From Deuterostichococcus epilithicus (Eukaryota; Chlorophyta; Trebouxiophyceae; Prasiolales; Stichococcaceae): a DNA stretch of 64,000 nt. Made by a program: the position numbers and the translations under genes. Positions within the stretch are counted from its first letter, which is position 1; each line of letters begins with the position of its first letter. Under the pieces are notes generated by a model, which was not told where the DNA came from, did no database searches, and saw only the letters and a list, made by a program, of their open reading frames with translations. Location of the stretch: positions 248,001 to 312,000 of the forward strand of contig JAVTLE010000001.1 of assembly GCA_033439295.1 (NCBI GenBank), written 5' to 3'. Positions 47,770 to 58,834 of the stretch are shown here, in pieces.

Positions 47770-49997
47770 TCAGGCCAATGCTGCGAGTAGCGCCACCGAT
47801 GCTGCGGCAGCCAGCGCCAGCATGCTGCCAGCCTGCAGACAGCGGGGTCAGACAGTCTGGGAGCCAGTCTTCAGACTTCCTGTCTCTGCCGGGTGAGATC
47901 ACAACAGGCAGGCTTGATACACATGTGGGCTCCAGTGAGCATTCGCTGCCAAGTGAGACGCATGTAGGGTGTGGAGGCGGTGGTCTGGGGTGCAGCGGTG
48001 CAGCAGCTTAAATGTCCAGCATTCTGCAGCCCAAAGCCGCAATTCGACATACAATTCGCTATGTTGCATGGCAAATGTCGTGCACGTTCAGCAACGGCTT
48101 CTGGCTGAAGCACAGCACGACTCACGTTGCGGGCAACCGACTGCGGCGCGGGGGCCGGCGCCAGCGCAGGCGCCAGCGCAGCGGTGTCGACGGGCGCCGC
48201 TGCTGGGTTGACGGGCGACGCCGCTGGCGCGACAGCCGTCGGTGCCACTGCGGGCGTGACTGCCGGCGCGGCCGCCGGCATGAGCACTGCCACGGCCGGC
48301 GGCGGCATCACAATGATGCCGGGCGCTGCCGCAGGGGCCGTGGCAGGCGCGAGCATCGACGGGGGCGGACCGCCGAGCAGGCCGCCGGCTGGGGGCGCGC
48401 CTGCCAGCGGGCTGGCTGCAGCAATCATCTCTGCGAGCGGCGCCAGCGCCGGCGCAACGGCGACGGCAGCGCCCGGCGATGTCGCATTGCTGTGCACATT
48501 GAGACAGCGGCGTCAGCAGCGACGCACACAAACCGTGGCACTAGGTGAAGAAGAGCAGACTGCACCTGCTCGCAGCAGGTCGCCAGGAGGCTTGTTTCAT
48601 GCAACGAGTCAGCCTGTTTGGATCGCAGTAGCTGCACGAACCCAGAACAAAGCTACTGTTTGCACAGGCAGGCGCTGGCCGGAGGAGAGACGCACGCTGC
48701 CAGGGTGTAGGTGACGTTGCATGCTGCAAATATCATCTGACTGCGAGCAGCAATGCAACAAGGGTCAATACGTCCTGAAAGCCCAAAACGAAGACTCGAG
48801 GACACGATGCATCCTGCTCGCATCATCTGCGCCAACTTGCGACGGTAGACCCTCATCTGCCATGATGTTGTGGGTACTTACTAGGCCTGTGAAGTTGTTG
48901 GGTCAGATGCTAGCGCATTGATGCACCGCTGCCCGACCTGCATGACAGTGTACATATGTGACCAACGTCTCTTAGCAGCAATGCATTCGTTCCGCAGCAT
49001 GTGCATCTGTTGCAAGGCTGGTGAGTGGCACAGCGGCGCCAGCGACGGTGCTTAACAGCCACGACACAGGCCGGCGGCACACGTGAGGATCTTCACTGTG
49101 CCGGCGCTACTGCGGCCGCTGTTTTGATCGATTCCCTTATAGGTCTGCACATTCAACAGGCGCCCGCTCTCTAAAGCCGAGAGGCCGGGTCCTTGGGGCG
49201 CCCACCGTGACAAAGGCTGTGGCGCATTGCACCGGGCAGACCAGGCTCCCCTGCATCGGCTGCAGCCCCGAGCAGTCGTTCGTCACCGCCGGCCCGGTAT
49301 CGCCCGCCGCCGTGCACGCCACAATGAGCTCTGCAGACAGGCACGAAGGGACCTTGATACAAGGGAAACCTCGCGCCGCACGCAAACCTTGCCGCTTGCA
49401 GCGTGTCGGCCTCCAGTGCTGCACTGCTGATCCAGCCCGCAAGACGCGTGGTGTCGGCGTGTCGCAGACCAGGTCTCGCGCAACGGTCGCAGACTTGGCA
49501 GTCCGAAGACAGCCGGCTAAGGTCGCATTGTGGTCCGCAGGACGCTGCCGCCACAGTGGTGCTGTGCTGAAGTGCATCAGCAGGTACGGTGCGACGGTTG
49601 AGCAGGAGCATGCATAGTCAGCGCCTGCACGAGATGCGTTTGACAGGTGTGGACTACCCTGCCTGTTGCAACTGCTGCTGCACCACACCAGCCACACAGC
49701 AGCTGCACAGCTGACATCCATGTCTGCCAGCACGGAGCAGGACCAGCGTCGCTGATACTCTACGATTTACAGGCAGGCCTGTGACGCCATGATCACAGCG
49801 TTGCCAACGTCCAGCACGGCTGCTGCTGCTCGCAGGAGCCACGGTGCAGCGAGCTGCCGACTGCTGGTGCCACCCACATGAACAGGACCAGAGATGTTCT
49901 CGCCTTCTGATTGAGCAGCTGCTGGTTGCGCAATGAGACCCAGCATCAGCACGCATGCCAGTCCTGCGGCTAGTCGGCCAGATCTATAGCGCCCCAT
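47770..49997 (-). CDS. Secreted GPI-anchored six-cysteine protein A
   Basis: Family not recognised. Six exons in coding order, 49997-49889, 49330-49206, 48937-48882, 48740-48696, 48489-48126 and 47832-47770, close to 253 aa. A signal peptide (LAAGLACVLMLGLIA, cleaved near AAAQ) is followed by one six-cysteine domain with spacing C-x13-C-x11-C-x3-C-x10-C-x20-C, including VCPVQCATAF and YQMIFAACNVTY. A 120-residue Ala/Pro-rich stalk follows, then a C-terminal hydrophobic tail (GSMLALAAAASVALLAALA) that ends at the stop. That layout is typical of GPI-anchored surface proteins. It is divergently paired with gene B and shares its exon phases, so the two are ancient inverted paralogues. A wall or surface role is inferred only. 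Confidence 0.8.
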
Positions 49998-50369
49998 GCC
50001 GCTGCGTGACCTCCTTTGCGACGCTGTAATTCCCTCCGTGAGCCGCAGTATCGGCTGGATGGAGCTTTGCGAGCAGGTGGGTCCCGTGGAAACGCTGCGT
50101 CTTCTCGCTGCGGCTGCACTGACGAGTAGTCGAGTACGGTCGGTCGGTGAGCCCTGTTAGTCACGGCCAGACTCTCAAGACTAACTGACCTAGCAACAGC
50201 CGGGAACGAGGGGGGATGATGTGGGGGATGACGATACAAAATCCGGTTTCGGTTTTGCCATGTGGGCTGCGGCATTCCAGCAACCGCGCCGAATCTGCAA
50301 CGTGAGATCAGCTGTTGTCACCGCTCGTGACCTCCTGCAACCGCTGCACGGCCCCTTGACACAAAAAAC
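49998..50369. promoter_or_regulatory. Divergent promoter region of six-cysteine genes A and B
   Basis: Only 372 bases separate the two divergent start codons. The part from 50269 to the gene B start is duplicated upstream of gene C (from 55207). Confidence 0.6.
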
Positions 50370-50452
50370 ATGGCGGCTAGATCGCTGCTGGTGCTGGTGG
50401 TGGCGTTGGTGGTCGCGCTGTTCGGCTCGGCCGCTGCGCAGTCCAGCAGCGG
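50269..50452 (+). repeat. Promoter and exon 1 copy (gene B) of a tandem duplication
   Basis: It shares GCGGCATTCCAG, CGCCGAATCTGCAACGTGAG and nearly the whole signal-peptide exon with 55207-55385. Similarity also continues through the first introns, for example the CATGCGGACGGAG block. Confidence 0.85.
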
Positions 50453-53400
50453 TGAGTCACGCCTCCTTGCATGACATCCCGGCTGCCACTGCCATGCGGA
50501 CGGAGCGGTGCACTCCGCAAGCGTGCCGTGCACCTCGTCGACGGCCACTATATCCTCCAGTGGCGTGACGCTGCCTGTCTGGCAAGCAAGCCGGTCGCGA
50601 CTGCAGATGCTTGTCGCCTGTATGCCATACCGTCCTGTTGTGCGAGGTAATGCAACGTGTCGCTCCGCTGCTTGTGCCGCTGCCGCTCAGGATAACGAGT
50701 AGCTGTGGTAGAAGGTACAATCAGAGTGGGGCACTGGGGCCCCTTCACACTGAATGCGGTAACGTCGAACTCGACAACGTTTGCGTGTCCTGATGGCGCA
50801 ACGATGACCGCAGTTAGTCGCCGCGAGGCAGGTCAAGGTCCGGCCTGTCGCCCGCCACTGTCGTCGCCGGTTTAGTCAGGAGGGAGGGTCGGGCGCTGGC
50901 GCTGGGTTCAACAGCTCAGTGCGTAGATCAATTTGGCTTCCACCAAACGCGCAATTGCCGAGGTCCTGCACTCGTCTGTACAGCGCAGCCAGCGTAGGAA
51001 CCTTCGCTTGATCGGCGGCAGCACCGTCGTTCCAGCGCGGACGCCTCGAGCTGAGTCAGCTGCAAGCACTGTCTATGTCAGTCATCCAGCTCTAATGTGC
51101 TGCAGCAAGAATCATGTTGCGTCTATGCTCCTGACGGCAGCACTCCTCCTGCAATCTGGCACACTGGGTCGTACACATTGCAAACTCAAATCAACAGCGA
51201 CACCACATGCATGGGTGCACTGCGTTTTGTTGTAGCCCCGGTTCACCTGCACACAACCCGAGTGTGCCGCGGTTGGGCTGCAGTAATCAAACTAGACTAG
51301 CTGCGTCTCACCTGAAATTAGCACTCTTAGAAGTTGGCTGGTGCTCGACAGCCTCGGAACGTGCACACCGGCTGCTTGCGCCTCGTTGGTTGCCCTGGTG
51401 CACGGAGACAGCAATGTGGCTGTCTGGGCAGGGTCACTGGGTGTACAGCAATCGCCCAGCACCGATGCAGCCTGCTCCCAGGCGCCGAGGACTTGCGAAC
51501 CCCACATATGGAGCACAAGCAGCTGCTGACACTTTGGGTGCTCTGACCCGCCATGCTGCGCGGCAGCTGCCAGGCAAGCCATGCGGCGAGCGGCACAGCA
51601 CGCAGCGGCACGCTGCTGAGAGTTCCCTGGCTTTGGATATCGGATGCTCATGCTCCAGCACCAGCTGATCTGCAGGCCTGACGGGGGCCGTCGGGGCGGC
51701 AGCCTGCTTCGCCGACTCTGACAACCGGGCGGCGGCGCAGCAGATCGCGACCGACTGCAGCAACCTGGCGAGCTCCATCACCTCCTCGGGCACCAATGTG
51801 GATTTCAACTGCCCCAGCGCCTGCGGCGACGCCTTCAATGAGGTGCGCCATCACCAGACCTGCACCTGGTCCCACTTCTTCCAGCGCTGACCAGTGCCGA
51901 AGCTGAAAGTCAAGACTGTACAGAAATGCACACGTTCGGCTGCTTCACCGAGAAACATCCTGCTTGCGTGCAGCTCACGCAAAGCTGCCGGAACGAAGTG
52001 GCTTCGAGCGACACCCTCGGCTCGAGCTAGTACGCTTCAGCTGGCTCTTATGCCGCCATGTTGCCACATGCAGCATACTGCGTCCGCACCTGCCTGGCGC
52101 CCAGCACGTGTCTGGGCCCGTTGTCAATCAGTTCCATGCGAGGCAGCAACAACTCCCCATGGGCTCAAGTCTTTTTGTGCGGAGGCAGCAGAGGTGCTGA
52201 TAAATGGCGTACCCGTGCCTGCAGCCGGCTCATCTTTGACGCTTGCAACGTCGATTACTCAGCCACCGGCGGCGGCCCCTCTACACCCGCGCCCACCAGC
52301 TCGTCCACTGCAGCGACAACAGCGCCGTCCGGTGCCGGCGCCGTCAATGGGTCGGGTGAGGCGGGGCTGTCGCTAGCTCACGCTCGTAAAAGCTTGTTGG
52401 GGCTGTCTTACTGCTCTGTTGCGCTCAGACATCAACCACTTCAGCAAGTTTCGGCAAGCCTGCCATGACTGGCACTACCCTTCAAGGAAGCGCTGCGCTG
52501 CGCTGTGCCTGCGCCTGTGCCTGCCAATGGCCACCAAGTTGCATGCCCGGCTGCACCACGCAGATGAACCTCTTTCCACCACCCGTGCTGACTGGTTCCT
52601 GACATTCGTCTTGCCACTGCAGATTTTACGTGCCTGACGACGTCGGAGAACATCGATGCAGGCCAAGACTTTGCGCGGTACTGCTCGGGCCTCATGCCAC
52701 AGGCAGACTCGGGCTCCGACTCTGGCATCTCCATCGACTGCCCCGCGCGATGCGCAACAGCCCTCCAGGACGTGCGTCGCTGCTCATGGGCTTCTGATCT
52801 GCGATCGAAACATTTGACTTTGCTCATCTGACAGAGCGCGGCGCGATCTGTCAGCGTCTCTGCCCGCATGCCTGACACCATTCGCACTTCCGAGCGCCGC
52901 AGCGGCATTGCAGTTTCCTCAGCAGTGGTAGGCAGTCGCAGGCCTCGACTTGGTGAGCGGCAGTGCAGCGGCTCACAACATAGAGGACTGCTTGTGCAAG
53001 GGGGTCCTTGCCAGCGTGGCTTGTGGCATTGCAGCGCCGCCCGCTGTCACTTGCACTGACACACGTGTTCAGACGGCTGTCGAATAAGGCATTAAGCTTC
53101 ACTGTGCCTGCAGGTGTCATCAGACTGCATCGACACCATTGCCAGCAGCGACACATTCGGCTCAGTCTAGTGAGTGCGGCGCACGACATCCCCTGCTCCT
53201 CGGTGGCCCTCGCACTGCCCTGAGGCTGCAGCATCCGTGAAGCAGCGCTGACTGTGCAGCTGTCGCGCTAACTCCTGCTCAATAAAGCCATTCTGTCTCG
53301 CAAATGCAGCCGGCTGATCTTTGACGCCTGCGACGTGAACTATGACACATCCTCCAGGTGAGGGTCTGGAAAAGGGGATATCGAGGGAAGGCCCCTCCAA

Positions 53401-54476
53401 CCTTGGATCTCGCTGTGAAAACCTCGACAGACACAACACCTGATGCCGAGTTGCATCCCTTCGTTGCGGCTGGGCTGCCTGCGAAAGCCTGCCGGCAATG
53501 CTTGCTGCCTCACATATATGCTGCTGGCGCCCAAAGCAGCATGGCGCTGTGGCCGCCGCCTTTGCATGGTGCAGTTGCTTTTATTGTTGCTGTGCATGTG
53601 ATCCAAGGAAGCAATGCCCAAATTCTAAGCTTGTCATCCTTTGTACCGCAGCAACAGCACTGATAGCCCCGCCTCCGCACCCTCCAACGCCGAGGAGCCC
53701 ATGGCTGCTGGCGTGCCTGTTTTCAGGTGTGCATGTTATGCCGGCATGCCGGCGCAATGACAGCTGCGGCAGAAGCATGGCGCTAGGTTGTTGCGTCCCC
53801 CAGCTGATGCTGCGCTGGGCAGCCGGCTGGACGGCACCCTCGCCTGGACCCTGTGTTGTGGCCGTTTGCTACTCGATCCTGCATGTGTTCGTGTTCGCAC
53901 AGTCTGTGCCGCTTGCGCCGCAATGCCCCTCATGAGCCAAGGACAGCCAGCAGGAACAACTTGTGTTCACCATGCCGGGCGGGCATATCAGGTCCTAAAA
54001 TCATAGAGGCGTCGTGCTGACAATTGGCCAACCCTTCATGCGCAGCCCTATCGAGTCTCCCTCCGAAGCCGGCGCCTCGCCGACGATGTCCGCTCCCACT
54101 GCTGCCCCCACGCCCGTCATCACTCCGATCTCAGCCGACGGCCCCACCCCGGCGCCCACCGCCGCAGCCGTCACAGACGCAGGCGAGCCGGCACCTGCGC
54201 CTCAAGCCGCATCTCACACGGTGAGTGACGCCTCTGGCGCAGTGCTGTGCGTAGTGGTGTCTGTTAGCAGAGCCCGGCCTCTTGGCATCTAGCAGCCTGC
54301 TCCCCCACTGGCAGTGGCCAGCAGGCATTCAGCGGATGTTGCTTGGCAACCGTGCATTTGCCCTGCTGCTGACCATCTCACGGACAGTGCCCTATTGTGT
54401 CCTGCAGGCAAGCGCCGTGGCGCCCGTCGGGGCGCTTGTTGCCCTGTTCGCTGTGCTGCTGACGCTAGTGACCTGA
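50370..54476 (+). CDS. Secreted GPI-anchored protein B with two six-cysteine domains
   Basis: Same unrecognised family as A and C. Ten exons close to 335 aa: 50370-50451, 51676-51842, 51974-52029, 52225-52355, 52623-52771, 53114-53169, 53310-53357, 53652-53726, 54046-54220, 54408-54476. The signal peptide (SLLVLVVALVVALFGSAAAQ) is followed by domain 1 (C-x16-C-x17-C-x3-C-x10-C-x20-C; NCPSACGDAFNE, YRLIFDACNVDY). A short Ser/Thr/Pro linker leads to domain 2 (C-x16-C-x18-C-x3-C-x10-C-x20-C; DCPARCATALQD, YRLIFDACDVNY). A Pro/Thr-rich stalk and a hydrophobic GPI-type tail (VGALVALFAVLLTLVT) end the protein. Each domain is built from three exons in the same phases (1, 0, 2), so domain 2 arose by exon-block duplication. 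Extracellular anchoring is inferred. Confidence 0.82.
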
Positions 54477-55302
54477 AACATGAGGTACCTGCAAGTGCAG
54501 CTGGGTGCGGCCTGCAGCTCTGACTGTCAGCTGCCTATGGACTGCGCCGCCCGCCTGCCGAGCAGGCCGAATTTAGTTTCCTGAGTGCTTTGCCAGTGAG
54601 CTTGAAGCAGGCTTTGCGGCCCGAAGTTGGAGCACCGAAACATGGAACGAAGACTGCAGCGGCGGGCAAGCGGCGGGTCTGCACGCGTATGATGTTCGTG
54701 GCACGCGTGTGCGGATGGCTGAGCTCGCTAAGCTCGCTGCGTAATCGAGACTTAATTTTGAAGCCTGTGTTTCGTGAAGCGTGGGTGCAACGGTCTGTCA
54801 CACTCGGCTTCTCGTCTTAGCCCTGTCGGGAAAGCTGTGCGTGTCGGCGCAGGGTCAGTGACGGTGCATGGTTCACCGCCTCACTTCTCGTCCGTTCATC
54901 CACCGGCTCTAGTAGCATCCATTTGTACCTTCGAATGTGTCGGCATCTCAAGGGCTTTCCTGTGGACGATGTGGACGTCCGGCGGCACACCGCCACAGCC
55001 GTGCTGAGGTGTATCAGCGGGTGCGGGCTGACGGTCGCGCAGCAGCATGCAGACCCAGGCTGTGCCTACACGAGGTGCGCTTGGCAGGTGCGGACGATTC
55101 TGCCTTCGATCTGCCTTCCACGAATACGGTAGGTCGGTGGAGCAAATATGTCGGAAACGAGGGACGAGTCATGCGACAAAATCTAGTGGCTCTCCGACTT
55201 GGCCCTGCGGCATTCCAGCGCCGAATCTGCAACGTGAGATCAGTTTTAATCACCGCTTGCGACCGTCGTGCACGTGCTGCGCGACCCCTTGACACGCATA
55301 CT
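54477..55302. other. Intergenic region between six-cysteine genes B and C
   Basis: This contains the 3' flank of gene B, which resembles the 3' flank of gene C, and the duplicated promoter of gene C. No other gene is supportable. Confidence 0.55.
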
Positions 55303-55385
55303 ATGGCGGCCCGATCGCTGCTGGTGGCGCTGGTGGCGCTGGTGGTTGCGCTGCTCGGCTCGGCCGCTGCGCAGTCCAGCAGCGG
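55207..55385 (+). repeat. Promoter and exon 1 copy (gene C) of a tandem duplication
   Basis: Partner of 50269-50452, offset by about 4.93 kb. Start codon, signal peptide, donor site and first intron are all clearly alignable by eye. Confidence 0.85.
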
Positions 55386-57876
55386 TGAGTCTCCCCTTCT
55401 CGTATGACCTTCCGGCCGCCACTGACATGCGGACGGAGTGATGCACTCCGCCGGCGTGCCGTGCACCTCTACTTTGACATCGACCGTGTTCTCCGGTGGC
55501 GTGACGCTGCCTGTCCGGCGATCGAGCTGGTTGCAACTGCAGCTGCTCGTCGCTTATGCTCCAATACATTCTTGTTTTGCGAGGGGATGCGACGTGTCGA
55601 TTCGCTGCTTGTGCGCCTGCCGCTCAGGATAACTAGTAGCTGTGGTAGAAGGTACAGTAAGGGTCGTGGGGCAGTCCCTCCACTGTGAACTCGTCGGTGT
55701 CGACAGCGATAGCGTGTCTGGATGCGTAACGACGATCACGGCCAGTCGCCGCGAAGTGGGCTTAGATCCGGTCAGCAGTCGCCAGCTCGCCCCTGTCGTC
55801 GCCGGTTCATCAGGGCGGGTCGGGCACCGGCGCTGGGTTAGTCGCTCAGTGCGTAGGTCAATAAGGCTCCTCATGAAAGCGCAATAGCTGAGTATTACAC
55901 TCATATCAAACAGCGCAGCCAGCGCAGCAACATCTACTTGTCAGCATCTGTCGTTCAGGCGCATGCGGACGCCTCGAGCTGAGTCAGCTGCAAGCACAGT
56001 CTTCGTCAATCCTACGTCCATGCTGCAGCAAGAATCACCTTGGCTCTATGCTGCTGATGGCAGCACTCGTCCTGCATTTCCTTTGACTGGCAGCACGGCA
56101 GGACTGACTGGCACTTCTTGGGTCGTACATATTGCAGATTTAGATCAACCAGCGACACCACAGCATGGGTGCACTGCTTCTTGTCGTAGTTCACCTGAAC
56201 ACGAGTCAAGTGTGCCGCGCAAGGCTGCAGTAATCAAGACCGACTTTTTGTCACCTGAATCTGAGACTCCCAGAAGTTGGGTGGTGATCGACAGCCATCG
56301 AACGTGCATACCGGCTGCGTGCACCTCGTCGTTCGCTTCTGTTTGAGAGGTGCACCCGGGGATAGCAATGTGGCAGTCCAGGGCGGGGTCACTGGGTGTA
56401 CTGCAACCGCCCAGCATGGCAAGCAGCCTGCTCCCTAGCGCCGAGGACGTGTGAACCCCACATGTGGAGCACGAACAGCTGCTGACACGTTGGGTGCTGC
56501 TGGCACGCCATGCTGCGCAGCAGCTGCCAGGCAAGCCACGCGGCGAGCGGCACAGCACGCAGCAGCGTCCTGTGAAGAATTCGATCCGGATGTCGGCCGC
56601 TCACGGTTCAGCACCAGCTGCTCTGCAGGCCTGGAAGGCGCGCTCGGCGCGGCCTCCTGCTTTGCCGATCATGCGCAGCAGATCGCAACCGACTGCGGCA
56701 GCCTGGCAAACTCCATTACCTCCTCGGGCGGCGAAGTCGCCATCAACTGCCCCAGCGCCTGCAGTAACGCTTTTAACGAGGTGCCCGTCGTTTGACCTGA
56801 ATATAAGCACACATCTTCCAGCACTGACCAGTGCCAAGTCAAAGTGAAAGATTGTACAGACATCGCACACGACCGGATGCTTCACTTGAGCATGGTTCTG
56901 CCTGTGCGCAGATCCAGCCAAGCTGCCGAAACAGCGTGGCTTCGGACGACACCCTTGGCCCCAGCTTGTGCGCTTCAGCTCGCATGGCTCTCATGCCGTC
57001 ATGCTGCCACATGCAGCATGCTGCAACCGGGCATGCGTGGCGCCCACGTAGATGAGCTCGATGTCAACGAGTCCTACAGCCGTGCGAGGCAGTGATGACT
57101 CCGCACGGGCTCAAGTCTCCTGATGTACTGCCGACAGAGGTGCTGAAGAAGTGTGCCCTTGCCCGCAGCCGCCTCATCTTTGACGCTTGCAACGTCGATT
57201 ACTCTGCTTCCGGCGGCTCCTCCTCTACCCCCGCGCCCTCCGATGCCGGCGTCTCGCCGACCCCCACCGAGGCCCCCACGAGCGTCATCATTCCAGTCTC
57301 AGGCGACGGCCCCACCCCGACGCCCTCCAGAACCGTCATCCCAATCTCAGCCGATGGCCCCGCCCCGGCGCCGACAACGGCCGGCCCCACTGAGGCCCCC
57401 ACGAGCGTCATCATCCCGGTCTCAGGCGACGGCCCCACCCCAACGCCCTCCAGGACCACCATCCCTATGTCAGCCGACGCCCCCACCCCGGCACCCACCG
57501 CGGCCCCCACACCCGTCATCACCCCAATTTCGGCTGACGGCCCCACCCCGGCCCCCACCGCCTCCTCCGTCGCAAGCGCAGACGCAACCGACCCCGCGCC
57601 CGCGCCTCAGGCCGCGTCTCGCGCGGTGAGTGACGCCTCTGGAGCGGTGCTGTGCGCAGCGGCGTCTGTTGTGGCTGATCATCAGAGCCCGGCCTGCTGG
57701 CGGCTGGCGGATGCCAGGCAGTCTTTTGGTGGATGTTGCTTGGCAACTGTGCGTTTGCCCTGCTGCTAACATCTCATGGACGGTGCGGCCCCTCCTGTGT
57801 CCCGCAGGCAAGCGCTGTGGCGCCCATCGGAGCGCTCGCCGCCCTGTCCGCTGCGCTGCTGACGCTGGTGGCCTGA
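55303..57876 (+). CDS. Secreted GPI-anchored six-cysteine protein C with proline-rich stalk
   Basis: Same family as A and B. Five exons close to 271 aa: 55303-55384, 56629-56780, 56912-56967, 57169-57625, 57808-57876. The signal peptide (LVALVALVVALLGSAAAQ) is followed by one six-cysteine domain (C-x11-C-x17-C-x3-C-x10-C-x20-C; NCPSACSNAFNE, RLIFDACNVDY). The stalk is long and Pro/Thr/Ser-rich with internal repeats (APTSVIIPVSGDGPTPTPSR occurs twice), resembling hydroxyproline-rich glycoprotein stalks of algae. The tail (IGALAALSAALLTLVA) fits a GPI signal. It is a recent tandem duplicate of gene B, whose second domain it lacks. The role is unknown; a wall or adhesion function is only a guess. 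Confidence 0.85.
57266..57453 (+). repeat. In-frame repeats in the proline-rich stalk of protein C
   Basis: A block of about 65 bases at 57266-57330 recurs almost unchanged at 57389-57453 (offset 123 bases). Shorter SADGPTPAPT-like units follow. The offset is a multiple of three, so the reading frame is kept. Confidence 0.9.
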
Positions 57877-58834
57877 AACATGAGAGGTCGCAAGCGCAGC
57901 TGGGTCCGGCGCTCCGGCCCGCAGCTCCGGCTGTGAGCTGCCAATGCACTGCGCCGTCCGCCTGCCGAGCGGGCCGAATAGTTTTTCCTATGTCTTTTGC
58001 CAGTGAGCCTGCGGCAGGCTTCGCGGCCCGAAGTTTGGAGCGCCGAGATTAGGGACGAAGACTGCAGCGGCGGGCGAGCGGCGGGTTACGCGCATGTTGC
58101 ACATGTGCCGGTAGCTCGCTGCCAATCCTGGAGTGTGCTTCTTTCCAGCAGTCATCTCTGATGTCAGACACGCCGTGATTCATCAGAGCAGACGCAGGCT
58201 GCTTGCACGCAGAACACTTCAGAATGGAGGCCCGACCCTGCTATTCACTCAAAGGCTCAACGTCAAGCCCTGCCAAACCCTTTGTGAGGATTGGTTGAAA
58301 TGGCCTGACGCACCCGGATTCTCCTCTCTAGCCCTGTTTACTCGCACTTGGTGGGGAGAGAAGGAAAGCATGGATCAACGGGCACACCACAGCTAGCAAT
58401 AGCTAATCAGGGCTCCAACCTGATCACACAGAACACCTTTCAAGCGTTTGAGCGTTTGCCATTTCGAGGCGCGCGTTCCTCGTGCAGCGTTCCTGCATGA
58501 GAGCTTAAGAGGTTGAGGTCTTGCTTTTGTTTCGGCAAGCTTGGGCTGCATACCAGGGGATCTCTCAAGATTGACTTCAAAAAAACGCTCGAGGACGTGT
58601 TAATGCAGTGTAGGCGTGCACGCCACTTTGCATGTATTAGACAATCGCATCGATCTCCGTTCGTCAATTGAAACGATCTGTCATCTGCCCAAGGATTGAT
58701 TGTGTGGCGCGGGACACAGCCCGACCCTCAAAACCGCCACCCGGTGGGCGCTGAGGGAGCTCCAAGCATACACAAACGGACGGCGTTCCACCTGGATGTG
58801 AAACGACGCGAGCTGTTCGAGCGAAGCTCCCGGC
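57877..58834. other. Intergenic region upstream of the aspartic protease
   Basis: About 960 bases hold the gene C 3' flank (alignable with 54480-54640 after gene B) and the protease promoter. No gene is recognised. Confidence 0.55.

Noticed and set aside
51655-51676. In-frame TGA in gene B where gene C has TGC, suggesting a selenocysteine/cysteine pair
   Set aside because: Exon 1 ends in phase 1, and the acceptor TCTGCAG|GCCTG restores the frame in both genes, so the TGA/TGC codon lies in the intron.
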